From an uncultured Gammaproteobacteria bacterium (GTDB taxonomy: Bacteria > Pseudomonadota > Gammaproteobacteria > Arenicellales > CAJQKF01), in NCBI GenBank assembly GCA_905478855.1, contig CAJQKF010000035.1, forward strand, positions 1 through 55,122: a stretch of DNA of 55,122 nucleotides. The letters are read 5' to 3'. The first letter of the stretch is position 1; the number at the start of each line of letters is the position of its first letter. The translations under genes and the position numbers were made by a program. Below are positions 27,885 to 37,048 of the stretch, in pieces. Under the pieces are notes generated by a model. It was given only the letters and a program-made list of their open reading frames with translations, was not told where the DNA came from and searched no databases.

Positions 27885-28751
27885 TCAAGTGTTGCCTTTA
27901 AAAGCATTTCGAAAATACTCTATTAGATGGATGATTTCGTCACCCGAATTATCTGGCTCAAAATGGATTGCTACGTAAGCCGGTTCTAATAGCGGCAATC
28001 CTAAATCTGTTTCTGCAAATATAAAATTTTCCGGAATGGTGCTCTGCGCCAATACGGTAACCCCCAACCCCGCTTCAACTGCGGCCCTAATACCATTGTA
28101 GCTAGTACCGGTGTAAACAACACGTGATTGTATTTTTTGATCGCCCAGTGCTGAGAGCGCCCGATGACGATAGACACAACCTTCTGGCGCTACAACTAGA
28201 GGTAACGGACCTTTGTTGTTATAAGTACAGTTTGATGCAACCACCCAGCGCAAATCTTCTTTCCACGTGTTTATTGTGTTGGTGACAGGTTCCTTATGCA
28301 CCCCGACAGTCAAGTCCAATTCCTTTCTATGTAGTTGCGCTAACAAATTTTTACTTAAGTCACAGGTAACTTCAAGGGTTAAGTTTGGATGTTCTCTCGA
28401 AAACCGACCTAATACTTGTGGGAGGTAAGACACCGCGAATTCATTTGGTATTCCAAGTCGTATATGTCCGTTTAGTGCGGGACCAACTAAAGCCGACAAT
28501 GCTTCATCATTAAGGCTTATCATCCGTCGAGCATATCGTAATAAGTCTTGACCTGAACGCGTAACTCGAAGTTCTCGTCGACTTCTGTCGAGCAATTGCG
28601 CTTCGACAAGTTCTTCTAAGCGCTTGAGTTTTAGGCTAACGGCAGGCTGAGAAAGACCAAGAACAACACCTGCCTGACTAAAGCCGTTATGGTCAACTAC
28701 GGCGACAAATGATCTAAGTAAATCTATTGACAAATTCTTCGCGATAGACAT
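27885..28751 (-). CDS. LysR-type regulator, LrhA-like
   Basis: A 288-aa LTTR: N-terminal winged helix-turn-helix (residues about 8-65, with GFSQAGVVLGLSQPAVSLKLKRLEE split as FSQAGVVLGLSQPAVS and LKRLEELV) and a C-terminal effector-binding domain. The opening LSIDLLRSFVAVVDHNGFSQ resembles the LrhA branch, not GcvA. It is divergent from gcvT across only 92 bases that contain a candidate LTTR box, and co-directional with asparaginase. The layout points to control of gcvT and/or asparaginase, with an amino acid as a plausible ligand; that is inference. Confidence 0.9.
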   Translation of the reverse strand: MSIAKNLSIDLLRSFVAVVDHNGFSQAGVVLGLSQPAVSLKLKRLEELVEAQLLDRSRRELRVTRSGQDLLRYARRMISLNDEALSALVGPALNGHIRLGIPNEFAVSYLPQVLGRFSREHPNLTLEVTCDLSKNLLAQLHRKELDLTVGVHKEPVTNTINTWKEDLRWVVASNCTYNNKGPLPLVVAPEGCVYRHRALSALGDQKIQSRVVYTGTSYNGIRAAVEAGLGVTVLAQSTIPENFIFAETDLGLPLLEPAYVAIHFEPDNSGDEIIHLIEYFRNAFKGNT

Positions 28752-28778
28752 GTTTTAAAACTGATCTCAACTATTTCG

Positions 28779-28795
28779 ATTCTTTATATAAGAAT
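28779..28795. promoter_or_regulatory. candidate LysR-type operator between the regulator and gcvT
   Basis: ATTCTT at 28779-28784 and AAGAAT at 28790-28795 form a six-bp inverted repeat with a five-base spacer, and the interior contains a T-N11-A pair (28781/28793). This is the usual LTTR box shape and it lies between divergent lysR and gcvT. A TATTAT at 28812-28817 downstream may be the gcvT -10. Not proven. Confidence 0.45.
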
Positions 28796-28843
28796 AATGA
28801 ACATTTATTTCTATTATAGTTATGCGGGAGTTATATTTCGACA

Positions 28844-29962
28844 ATGAATGATAAAAACTTACACTACACTCCACTACACAGCCTGCATACTGAATTGGGT
28901 GCAAAGATGGTTGCGTTCGCTAATTACTCTATGCCCGTACAATACCCAGGAGGCATTATACAAGAGCACCAACATACACGAAACCACGCTTCGTTATTTG
29001 ATGTTTCCCATATGGGGCAAATCACGATCAGTGGGGAAAATGCCGGTCAAGCGCTGGAATCGATAATGCCCATGAACTTTATCGATCAACCGCTCGGTCA
29101 ACACCGATATGGACTTCTTACTAATGATGCTGGCGGTATCATTGACGATTTAATGGTAACCAGGATCGCAACCGACAGTTATTTTTTGGTGGTTAATGCC
29201 GGTTGTAAAGTCAACGATTTACGTCATATCACGGAAAAAATAGGCAAACACGTAACCATAGAATCCCATGAAGATAAAGCACTTATTGCTTTGCAAGGCC
29301 CAGCGGCCATCGATGTATTAGCGAAGTGGGTTCCCGAACTATCTAACTTACGTTTTATGCAAGCTTCCAATTTCAACATTGATGGTAACCAATGTTTTAT
29401 TTCCAGATCAGGGTATTCAGGTGAAGACGGTGTGGAAATTTCAGTAAGTGGTGATCAAGTGGAGAGCCTCGCAAAATTATTACTGGCACAAGATGCTGTT
29501 AAACCTGCTGGATTAGGTGCACGGGATTCTCTGCGTCTTGAAGCAGGCTTGTGTTTATATGGGCAGGATCTAACAGAAAATATTACCCCCGTCGAAGCCA
29601 ACCTAAATTGGGCTATACCTAAAGTTCGTCGAGATGGCGGTGCACGTCCGGGCAGATATCCGGGTTACACGATTATTCAACAGCAATTAACTCAGGGTCC
29701 AAAGCGGAAACGCGTGGGCGTTCGCCCAATTGGTAAGGCTCCAGTCCGTGCCGGCACGGAAATAGTCGACGCCGAGGATAACGTAGTAGGTGTGATTACC
29801 AGTGGTGGCTTTGGCCCGAGTATTAATCAACCGATTGCCATGGGACTACTTGAAATTTCTGTAACCACAATAGACACTAGGCTTTTCGCCAGAGTACGTA
29901 ATCGACTGGTGGATGTCGAAGTGTGCAAACTTCCATTTGTAGCGCACCAATACAAACGCTGA
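28844..29962 (+). CDS. gcvT: glycine cleavage system T protein (aminomethyltransferase)
   Basis: A 372-aa enzyme that moves the aminomethyl carbon from GcvH to tetrahydrofolate, giving 5,10-methylene-THF and ammonia. It shows the N-terminal ARNHASLFDVSHMGQ-type block (here TRNHASLFDVSHMGQ), DDLMVTR, LALQGP-like text (LIALQGPAA), and GARDSLRLEAGLCLYGQDL with the THF-site region, then the C-terminal ITSGGFGPS. Length is typical. The nearest Shine-Dalgarno-like GGGAG is 13 bases upstream, slightly far. It heads gcvT-gcvH-gcvP-lipA with 9-19 base spacings. No glycine riboswitch is visible. Confidence 0.96.
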   Translation: MNDKNLHYTPLHSLHTELGAKMVAFANYSMPVQYPGGIIQEHQHTRNHASLFDVSHMGQITISGENAGQALESIMPMNFIDQPLGQHRYGLLTNDAGGIIDDLMVTRIATDSYFLVVNAGCKVNDLRHITEKIGKHVTIESHEDKALIALQGPAAIDVLAKWVPELSNLRFMQASNFNIDGNQCFISRSGYSGEDGVEISVSGDQVESLAKLLLAQDAVKPAGLGARDSLRLEAGLCLYGQDLTENITPVEANLNWAIPKVRRDGGARPGRYPGYTIIQQQLTQGPKRKRVGVRPIGKAPVRAGTEIVDAEDNVVGVITSGGFGPSINQPIAMGLLEISVTTIDTRLFARVRNRLVDVEVCKLPFVAHQYKR

Positions 29963-29981
29963 CAGCAAACTAACAGGAAAT

Positions 29982-30362
29982 ATGAGTATGATTAAATATA
30001 CTGAAGATCATGAGTGGGTACGAATGGATAGCGATACAGATGCTACGGTTGGCATTACCGACTTCGCGCAAGAGCAACTCGGGGAGCTGGTATATGTCGA
30101 GTTGCCGAATATTGCTGCATCAATATCCCAAGGTGATGATTGTGCGGTTGTAGAGTCTGTTAAGGCTGCAGGAGACGTAAAATCTCCAGTATCCGGTACT
30201 ATCGTAAGTTGTAACGAATCTCTAGATGACACACCAGAACTTATTAATGAAAATGCAATGGGCGAAGGTTGGTTGTTCACCATAAATCTAGACGACCCCA
30301 CCGAGTTGGAAGGATTAATGGACGAATCCGACTATCAAGCCTATCTTACAAGTTTGGAATAG
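29982..30362 (+). CDS. gcvH: glycine cleavage system H protein (lipoyl carrier)
   Basis: A 126-aa protein of normal GcvH size. The lipoylation site is Lys61 in ESVKAAGDV, flanked by the DDCAVVESVK and SPVSG turns. It begins SMIKYTEDHEWVR; a second ATG two codons later is possible. The AGGAAAT stretch before the ATG is a good ribosome-binding site. It shuttles the methylamine between GcvP and GcvT, and it needs LipA, encoded two genes downstream in the same run. Confidence 0.97.
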   Translation: MSMIKYTEDHEWVRMDSDTDATVGITDFAQEQLGELVYVELPNIAASISQGDDCAVVESVKAAGDVKSPVSGTIVSCNESLDDTPELINENAMGEGWLFTINLDDPTELEGLMDESDYQAYLTSLE

Positions 30363-30371
30363 AAGAAAAAC

Positions 30372-33269
30372 ATGAGCCAGAAACGCCAATCATTTAACGC
30401 TTTAGAACGTCACGGTGATTTTGTCCGTCGGCATATTGGACCCGACGAGTCTCAAATTGAGACTATGCTTGATGCGCTTGAATTGGGTTCGATTGACGAA
30501 CTCATCGATGCGACAGTTCCTACATCGATACGCACTGAACGTGCGCTTGATATAGAAGCCCCGCGAAGCGAACGCGATACCGGCACGTATCTGCGAGATA
30601 TGAGTAGCCGAAACAAGGTATTTGTTTCAATGATTGGCGCTGGTTATCATGGCACGATTATGCCTCCGGTGATACGTCGAAACGTTCTGGAAAACCCGGA
30701 TTGGTATACGGCGTATACGCCCTACCAAGCTGAAGTTAGTCAGGGGCGGTTAGAAGTACTGTTAAATTTCCAGCAGATGGTCATTGATCTAACAGGAATG
30801 GAAATTGCCAATGCATCGTTGCTTGATGAATCAACGGCTGCTGCCGAAGCCATGGGCATGTCGAAACGATTGTCTAAATCATCAAGTAACTGCTATTTTG
30901 TTGATAATGGGTGTCATCCTCAGACGATTGCCGTGGTCCAAACCCGTGCCGACTCAATGGGAATCGAAACAGTTATTGGTGATCCGGCAACAGAATTTGC
31001 TGATGGCGACTATTTTGGCCTGTTACTACAGTACCCAACATCTACAGGACAGGTAGTAGATCCTCGACAAATTATTACCAAGGCAAAGGACAAAAAATTT
31101 TTTGTTACCTTTGCAGCCGATATTTTATCACTCGCATTACTTACACCACCGGGCGAATTGGGCGCTGATATCGTCGTTGGAAGTACACAACGTTTTGGAG
31201 TGCCAATGGGTTACGGTGGACCACATGCTGCCTATTTCGCAACACTCGACAAGTACAAACGATCAACTCCAGGGCGGATTATCGGTGTTTCTATTGATTC
31301 CAATGGGAATCGGGCATTACGTATGGCGTTGCAAACTCGTGAGCAACACATCAGACGGGGCAAGGCAACTTCAAACATCTGTACTGCTCAAGTACTGCTA
31401 GCCGTTCTTTCTGCATTATATGCTATGTATCACGGCGAAGACGGTATACGAACAATTGCGCAACGGGTGCATCGAGTCGCCAGAATTTTTGCATCAGCAA
31501 TGAGCAAGAATGGCTATACAGTGGTTAACCGCTACTACTTCGACACAGTGTTAATCAAAGTTCCCGGGCTTGCTGGAAAATTAGCCGCGCGCGCTAGAAA
31601 GGCAGGTATAAATCTACGGCAGGTTGACACGGATCATGTAAGCGCTAGTTTTGATGAAACGACTAGACGAAAAAGTTTAGTAGCATTGTGGCAAGTGTTT
31701 GGACTGAAGGATTATTCCACAAATGATATCGATAGTTTTGACAACGGTTTAGTAGATGCGATCCCATCTACATTAAGACGAAAATCCGATTTCTTGACCA
31801 ACCCGGTGTTCAGTTTGTACCATTCTGAAACTGAAATGATGCGCTATTTGCGACGTCTTGCGGGCAAAGATATTACTTTGGGTCGCAGTATGATACCGCT
31901 TGGTTCCTGCACCATGAAACTCAATGCTACGTCAGAATTGTTACCCCTTGGTTCTCGGGAATTTACCAATCTCCATCCTTTCGCACCCCTTGATCAAACT
32001 CAGGGTTATCAGCAGTTGTTCGAAGAACTTGAAGGCATGCTATGCGAAATTACCGGCTTCGATGCTATGTCCCTGCAACCGAATGCCGGTTCACAAGGTG
32101 AATATGCAGGATTATTGTGTATCAAAGCTTGGCATGAAAGTAACGGAGACTCAAAACGCAACATTTGTCTAATCCCCTCCTCTGCACACGGGACCAATCC
32201 GGCCAGTGCAGTAATGGCCGGTATGAAAGTAGTGGTAACCGGTTGCGACGAAGAGGGTAATATTGACGTCGAGGAGTTAAGAGCAACAGCCACTAAGCAT
32301 AAAGAACAAATTGCGGCTTTGATGGTTACGTATCCTTCCACTCATGGGGTTTTCGAAGAGTCCATTCGTGAGATATGCAACATTATTCATGAGGTTGGCG
32401 GGCAAGTTTATATGGATGGAGCTAACTTAAACGCTCTTGTAGGCTTATGTCGTCCAGCCGAAATTGGTGCTGATGTAGCTCACTTGAATCTACATAAAAC
32501 CTTCGCTATTCCACACGGTGGTGGTGGACCGGGCATGGGACCCATCGGCGTAAAATCCCACTTATCCCGCTTCCTGCCTGATCACCCGCTGGTTGAAGGC
32601 GTTAATCCAGCAGCAGGAGGTCGAAAAACCATTGGCACCGTATCTGCAGCTCCTTGGGGATCGGCAAGTATTTTACCCATTTCCTGGGCCTATATTGCCA
32701 TGATGGGTGGCGATGGTCTGAAGCTTGCAACGGAAGTGGCCATACTTAATGCGAACTATATCGCCAAGCGTTTGAACCCGCACTACCCTGTTGTTTATAC
32801 GGGTCGTAATGGCTTTGTTGCACACGAGTGCATCATCGATCTGAGTGGACTGAAAGAAACCAGTGATGTAAGCGTGGAAGATGTTGCTAAACGTCTAGTT
32901 GACTATGGGTTTCATGCGCCAACTATGTCTTGGCCCGTTGCCGATAGCCTGATGATTGAGCCAACCGAGAGTGAAAGCCTTGCGGAAATTGACCGGTTTT
33001 GCGACGCGATGATTTCCATACGAGAGGAAATTGCGAAAGTCGAATCCGGTGAATTTGATAGATTGGATAACCCGTTGAAGAATGCACCCCACGCCTATAT
33101 TAAGCTCGTCGAAGACGATTGGGAACACGCCTATACACGAGAGGCGGCATTCTTCCCTAGCAAATGGAGTCGACTAGATAAATATTGGCCACCTGTGGGA
33201 CGCGTTGACAACATACACGGTGACAAAAATCTGGTTTGTACTTGTCCTCCAATCTCGGACTATATGTAG
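30372..33269 (+). CDS. gcvP: glycine dehydrogenase (decarboxylating) GcvP, single-chain
   Basis: A 965-aa PLP enzyme in the fused one-polypeptide form, as in enterobacteria, rather than split P1/P2 subunits. It decarboxylates glycine and hands the methylamine to GcvH. Landmarks are [43 protein letters not shown], and the PLP lysine Lys709 in [16 protein letters not shown]. The length is normal and the frame is intact. It starts nine bases after gcvH; lipA follows after eleven. Confidence 0.97.
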   Translation: MSQKRQSFNALERHGDFVRRHIGPDESQIETMLDALELGSIDELIDATVPTSIRTERALDIEAPRSERDTGTYLRDMSSRNKVFVSMIGAGYHGTIMPPVIRRNVLENPDWYTAYTPYQAEVSQGRLEVLLNFQQMVIDLTGMEIANASLLDESTAAAEAMGMSKRLSKSSSNCYFVDNGCHPQTIAVVQTRADSMGIETVIGDPATEFADGDYFGLLLQYPTSTGQVVDPRQIITKAKDKKFFVTFAADILSLALLTPPGELGADIVVGSTQRFGVPMGYGGPHAAYFATLDKYKRSTPGRIIGVSIDSNGNRALRMALQTREQHIRRGKATSNICTAQVLLAVLSALYAMYHGEDGIRTIAQRVHRVARIFASAMSKNGYTVVNRYYFDTVLIKVPGLAGKLAARARKAGINLRQVDTDHVSASFDETTRRKSLVALWQVFGLKDYSTNDIDSFDNGLVDAIPSTLRRKSDFLTNPVFSLYHSETEMMRYLRRLAGKDITLGRSMIPLGSCTMKLNATSELLPLGSREFTNLHPFAPLDQTQGYQQLFEELEGMLCEITGFDAMSLQPNAGSQGEYAGLLCIKAWHESNGDSKRNICLIPSSAHGTNPASAVMAGMKVVVTGCDEEGNIDVEELRATATKHKEQIAALMVTYPSTHGVFEESIREICNIIHEVGGQVYMDGANLNALVGLCRPAEIGADVAHLNLHKTFAIPHGGGGPGMGPIGVKSHLSRFLPDHPLVEGVNPAAGGRKTIGTVSAAPWGSASILPISWAYIAMMGGDGLKLATEVAILNANYIAKRLNPHYPVVYTGRNGFVAHECIIDLSGLKETSDVSVEDVAKRLVDYGFHAPTMSWPVADSLMIEPTESESLAEIDRFCDAMISIREEIAKVESGEFDRLDNPLKNAPHAYIKLVEDDWEHAYTREAAFFPSKWSRLDKYWPPVGRVDNIHGDKNLVCTCPPISDYM

Positions 33270-33280
33270 TTTTTAGCATC

Positions 33281-34261
33281 ATGGAAAATAAAAAGACGGC
33301 AAGCGGCATAAAAATTCCATCGGTGGAAGCAGGTATCAAGGTTCGTAATAGTGCGAAAATGTCCCGTATACCTGTCCGTTTTGAGCCTACCGCAAAAAAG
33401 GACCTGTTGCGGAAACCAGACTGGATTCGCGCGCGTCTAACAGGTTCTAAACGTATTCAAGATTTGAAGAAGTTGATTAAAACGAATCAACTTCATACCG
33501 TTTGTGAGGAAGCAGATTGCCCTAATTTAGGCGAGTGTTTTGAGTCCGGTACTGCGACCTTCATGATAATGGGCGATATATGCACCCGTCGGTGCCCATT
33601 TTGCGATGTAGGACATGGTCGTCCTATGCCGCTTGATACCGATGAACCAATGAAACTGGCCGATACGGTCAAAACCATGCAACTTAACTATGTGGTTGTT
33701 ACTTCAGTGGATCGGGACGATCTTCGAGATGGCGGCGCGGATCATTTTTCGCAATGCATCAACGCATTGCGAAAAACCATTCCAAACATACAAATCGAAA
33801 TTCTTACACCGGATTTTCGTGGTCGAATCGAGAAAGCTGTTGATATTTTAAAACTGTCTCCTCCCAACGTATTCAACCACAATCTGGAAACAGTTCCGCA
33901 GTTGTATGCATCTGTGCGACCCGGAGCAGATTATGCTCATTCTCTCAATTTACTAGAACTTTTCAAACAGGAATGTCCAGAGACACCAACTAAATCCGGC
34001 ATTATGTTGGGTTTAGGAGAAACTCGAGAGCAAGTCGTAGATACCCTGACTGATATGCGGACGCACAATGTAGACATGTTAACGTTGGGGCAGTACTTAC
34101 AACCCAGCCTTGACCATTTACCTGTCTCACGTTATTGGACTCCTCAGGAGTTCGACGAGTTGGGAGATCAAGCACGTAGTATGGGTTTTAGGCACGTTGC
34201 TTCTGGCCCAATGGTGCGATCTTCCTATCACGCCGACATACAAAAAAAATCAATAGCATAG
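33281..34261 (+). CDS. lipA: lipoyl synthase LipA
   Basis: A 326-aa radical-SAM enzyme that inserts two sulfur atoms into octanoyl-protein to form lipoyl groups. The start is ATG 33281, just after gcvP; a frame extension to 33236 would overlap gcvP. Both cluster motifs are complete: the auxiliary [12 protein letters not shown] (Cys75, Cys80, Cys86) and the radical-SAM CTRRCPFC (Cys101, Cys105, Cys108), followed by DVGHGRP. Placement right after gcvTHP suggests it serves GcvH lipoylation directly. lipB is not in the window. Confidence 0.97.
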   Translation: MENKKTASGIKIPSVEAGIKVRNSAKMSRIPVRFEPTAKKDLLRKPDWIRARLTGSKRIQDLKKLIKTNQLHTVCEEADCPNLGECFESGTATFMIMGDICTRRCPFCDVGHGRPMPLDTDEPMKLADTVKTMQLNYVVVTSVDRDDLRDGGADHFSQCINALRKTIPNIQIEILTPDFRGRIEKAVDILKLSPPNVFNHNLETVPQLYASVRPGADYAHSLNLLELFKQECPETPTKSGIMLGLGETREQVVDTLTDMRTHNVDMLTLGQYLQPSLDHLPVSRYWTPQEFDELGDQARSMGFRHVASGPMVRSSYHADIQKKSIA

Positions 34262-34338
34262 AGTAAAACGTAGTCGTAATCCTGCATCCGCATCATTTAA
34301 GGTTATACTAATCACTCATTCATTAGTTTTTTAATGAT

Positions 34339-35493
34339 ATGGAAAATGATACGAAAGTTCTTCCGTGGTTCGCAGCAGGTTTAGTAGTTACGGTTGTTGT
34401 ATGGGATATATTGATTGCCACTGCTCCGGATACGGATATTCAATCGAATCAAATCGATACTGCAATAACAACTGCATTTACCAAGCAGGTGAAACGGACT
34501 GAGCAGCAGCTCAGCCTAATACAACCTCACAACGACTCTATTCCGCAAATACAATCTCAATTATCCAAGATTGAGCATTACCTGATAAATGACAATTTTA
34601 TAAAAGCAAAGCATGAACTGATAGACCAGGCAGCCAGCTTTTATAATCAAAATGACCTTAAGAACATGGCATATGTTCTCGCCCTTATCGGTAAACTATC
34701 TACAGAAGCTAGTGATACAGCAGGAGCTGAACTCTTTCTGACTGAAGCATTGGATGTATTCACGCAAATAAACGAGCCGCTGGGCAAGGCTTATAGCTAT
34801 ATGCAACTAGGTCGTATGCATATTAAATCTCGCAGTATTGCCCGCGAAGCAGCCGGTAGTTATGACCGTTTACTCATTGCACGAAACCAAATAACGAGAT
34901 ACCAATATCCACAGGCTTTGGATAACTTAAACATCGTGATTGATGAAAGCCTTAGTATGAAAAGATACGCTACTGCAGCCGCAGCGCTAGGATCTTTAGC
35001 GCGCTTACATCGACTAACCGGAAATATCTATGAAGCTGATCAAGCACTTCTGAAAAGCGCAGAACAGTATGCCATATCTGGCAGAAGCAACCGTGCTGTT
35101 GAAATCATACAACGCTTATCGCTTCAAGGAATCGATCATTCAAGACTTATTCTGGCCGAAAAAAATATTCAAAATGCTCTTAAACAATTCGATCAGGATA
35201 GCCTACGTATTCGAGAAGCCCAGGATATTCAGCAACTGTATAATCACTATCGATCAAAGGGAGATCACCAGCGCGCCTGGCATTTACGTATAAAAGCGGC
35301 GAAAACTCTCGCTAAGGCATCAAAAAGAGCCATATATTACAAACAGTCCGATGTTATGACTATTCTTTATAACTCCAACAAAAATATGGCCATGGCTGAA
35401 AACTATGTACGCCATGCTACAGATCTATTTGGTTCTGTTAACGAAAGTAAATGGCAAGCAACAACCAAAGACCTGACTGTAGAAATTTTTTGA
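34339..35493 (+). CDS. membrane-anchored TPR-repeat protein
   Basis: A 384-aa protein with an N-terminal signal-anchor (about residues 9-28, LPWFAAGLVVTVVVWDIL) and the rest predicted as helical repeats consistent with several tetratricopeptide-like units (for example AKHELIDQAASFYNQNDL, AELFLTEALDVFTQINE, AAALGSLARLHRLTGNIYEA). The bulk would lie in the periplasm, with repeats used for binding a partner. I cannot name the family. It lies 77 bases after lipA, with a TATACT at 34304-34309 that could be its own -10. Function unknown. Confidence 0.75.
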   Translation: MENDTKVLPWFAAGLVVTVVVWDILIATAPDTDIQSNQIDTAITTAFTKQVKRTEQQLSLIQPHNDSIPQIQSQLSKIEHYLINDNFIKAKHELIDQAASFYNQNDLKNMAYVLALIGKLSTEASDTAGAELFLTEALDVFTQINEPLGKAYSYMQLGRMHIKSRSIAREAAGSYDRLLIARNQITRYQYPQALDNLNIVIDESLSMKRYATAAAALGSLARLHRLTGNIYEADQALLKSAEQYAISGRSNRAVEIIQRLSLQGIDHSRLILAEKNIQNALKQFDQDSLRIREAQDIQQLYNHYRSKGDHQRAWHLRIKAAKTLAKASKRAIYYKQSDVMTILYNSNKNMAMAENYVRHATDLFGSVNESKWQATTKDLTVEIF

Positions 35494-35904
35494 ACAACCC
35501 CCATTAATTGTCATATTGAACCAATAGACTATCCGAGATTCCACACTTAACGCGTAAGTAGTTATTCGTACTAAGTTTAGAAATTTACTCTCAGGAAACT
35601 TACTTTTATGAAAATAAACCAATCATTGACAAGACATTCTGATTTAACGATGTGAAATATAAAGTGTTTTATATCTTCCCAGAAAAAGTTGCGATGTTAA
35701 GTAAAAAATTAATATTAGCGAAAAGTCGCGAAATGTGACCCCATTCAGAATATGTAAGCCCCTTATCAGTATTTTTCGTATGCTCATAACTTGACACAAT
35801 ACAGTGAGACGGGCTTAAATTGAGTTGCTTAAATTATAAGTAACTCGTGCGCGCAAGTGCACGTAAAATACATAAATTCCAATTAAATAAGATAGAGGAA
35901 TCCT
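35494..35904. promoter_or_regulatory. 411-base region upstream of aapJ with a candidate promoter
   Basis: No credible reading frame lies here. A perfect -35 TTGACA at 35791-35796 is followed, 18 bases on, by TTAAAT (35815-35820), four of six matches to the -10 consensus, placing a transcript start about 85 bases before aapJ. A small inverted repeat CGTGC/GCACG (35846-35863) lies in the resulting leader. A GAGGA ribosome-binding site precedes the aapJ ATG. The remaining about 290 bases hold nothing I recognise; no sigma-54 promoter and no terminator is evident. Confidence 0.5.
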
Positions 35905-36924
35905 ATGAGAGTAACTCAAATCGCAGCAGTAGCTGCGGCACTAACTATGACCACTATGACCGCTCAGGCCGGAACATTACAAGATGTTCAAGCTCGCGGC
36001 GAGTTAAACTGCGTTGTTTCAACCGGTGTTGCTGGCTTTGCAGCGCCAGATGACAACGGACAATGGTCAGGTTTTGATGTCGATTTTTGCCGTGCAACTG
36101 CCGCTGCAGTTCTAGGTGATGGAAGTAAGGTTAAGTTTGTGCCATCAACAGGTAAGACACGATTCACACTTCTTAATTCTGGTGAAGGCGATATTCTATA
36201 TCGAAACACCACCGTTACTATGAGTCGTGATGCGGATCTTAAACTGACATTTCTTGGCGTGAACTATTACGACGGTCAAGGTTTCTTAATCAGGAAAGAG
36301 CTAGGTATTAATTCGGCTAAGGATTTAGACGGAGCTTCAGTTTGTATCCAAACAGGTACGACTACAGAGCTTAATCTTGCAGATTATTTTCGAGTTAATG
36401 GCATGTCCTACGAGCCTGTTCCGATTGAGACAAACGAAGAAGGAATCACTCAGTACAGTGCTAATCGTTGTGATGTTTATACAACTGATGCATCAGGTTT
36501 AGCATCTACTCGTGCAGCACTGGATGATCCAAGTGCTCATATGGTACTACCTGAAATCATCTCTAAAGAACCTCTTGGTCCAGCTGTCCGTCAAGGTGAT
36601 GACGAATGGGCAGACGTTACTCGCTGGGTACTTAATGCGCTAATTAATGCTGAAACACTGGGTGTTACAAAAGCAAATGTAGCAGAGCATGCTGCTGCTG
36701 CTGGAGATAATCCAAGTGTTAACCGTATGCTTGGAACTGAAGGTGACATGGGCGCAATGATTGGCCTTGATAAACAGTGGGCAGTGCGTGCCATTGCTCA
36801 TGCAGGAAACTATGCTGAGATCTTTGAAGCAAATGTCGGTCCTGATACACCTCTTGGTCTTGAACGCGGTATAAACGCATCTTGGGTCGATGGTGGTATT
36901 TTATACGCTGCGCCAATTCGATAA
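35905..36924 (+). CDS. aapJ: general L-amino acid ABC transporter, substrate-binding protein AapJ
   Basis: A 339-aa periplasmic binding protein. Residues 1 to about 22 are a Sec signal ending in TAQA, and the mature part has the AapJ-type features GTLQDVQARGELNC (family start), FDVDFCRATAAAVLGD, and NYYDGQGFLIRKE. It captures polar amino acids for AapQMP. It is the first and likely most expressed gene of the operon; two hairpins separate it from aapQ, a common device to keep more binding protein than permease. Family match is close. Confidence 0.94.
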   Translation: MRVTQIAAVAAALTMTTMTAQAGTLQDVQARGELNCVVSTGVAGFAAPDDNGQWSGFDVDFCRATAAAVLGDGSKVKFVPSTGKTRFTLLNSGEGDILYRNTTVTMSRDADLKLTFLGVNYYDGQGFLIRKELGINSAKDLDGASVCIQTGTTTELNLADYFRVNGMSYEPVPIETNEEGITQYSANRCDVYTTDASGLASTRAALDDPSAHMVLPEIISKEPLGPAVRQGDDEWADVTRWVLNALINAETLGVTKANVAEHAAAAGDNPSVNRMLGTEGDMGAMIGLDKQWAVRAIAHAGNYAEIFEANVGPDTPLGLERGINASWVDGGILYAAPIR

Positions 36925-36963
36925 TTTGGAGCATCGCGTGTTAATACGCATCTGATAAGCATG

Positions 36964-36983
36964 TGGCGGCCTTTGGGTCGCCA
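36964..36983. terminator. stem-loop after aapJ (first of two)
   Basis: TGGCGGCC pairs with GGTCGCCA as eight pairs (one G-T) around a TTTG loop. It begins 39 bases after the aapJ stop. No U-tract follows directly, so it more likely protects the aapJ 3' end than stops all transcription into aapQMP. Confidence 0.55.
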
Positions 36984-36992
36984 TATTGCTAT

Positions 36993-37018
36993 TGGGAAGA
37001 TGATTTTAATTCTTCCCA
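36993..37018. terminator. stem-loop after aapJ (second of two)
   Basis: TGGGAAGA at 36993-37000 is the exact complement of 37011-37018 with a ten-base loop. It lies nine bases after the first stem and about 30 bases before the aapQ start. Together the pair probably limits read-through and stabilises the aapJ message. Confidence 0.55.
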
Positions 37019-37048
37019 GTCCTGTTAACGAACTATTCTGCAAAAATT

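Noticed and set aside
28752-28843. Glycine riboswitch upstream of gcvT
   Set aside because: The gap is only 92 bases, too short for a tandem glycine aptamer with expression platform, and it is largely occupied by the candidate LysR box and promoter.
35641-35790. Sigma-54 promoter upstream of aapJ
   Set aside because: A TTGCGA is present but no GG doublet at the right spacing; the sigma-70-like TTGACA/TTAAAT pair is a better candidate.
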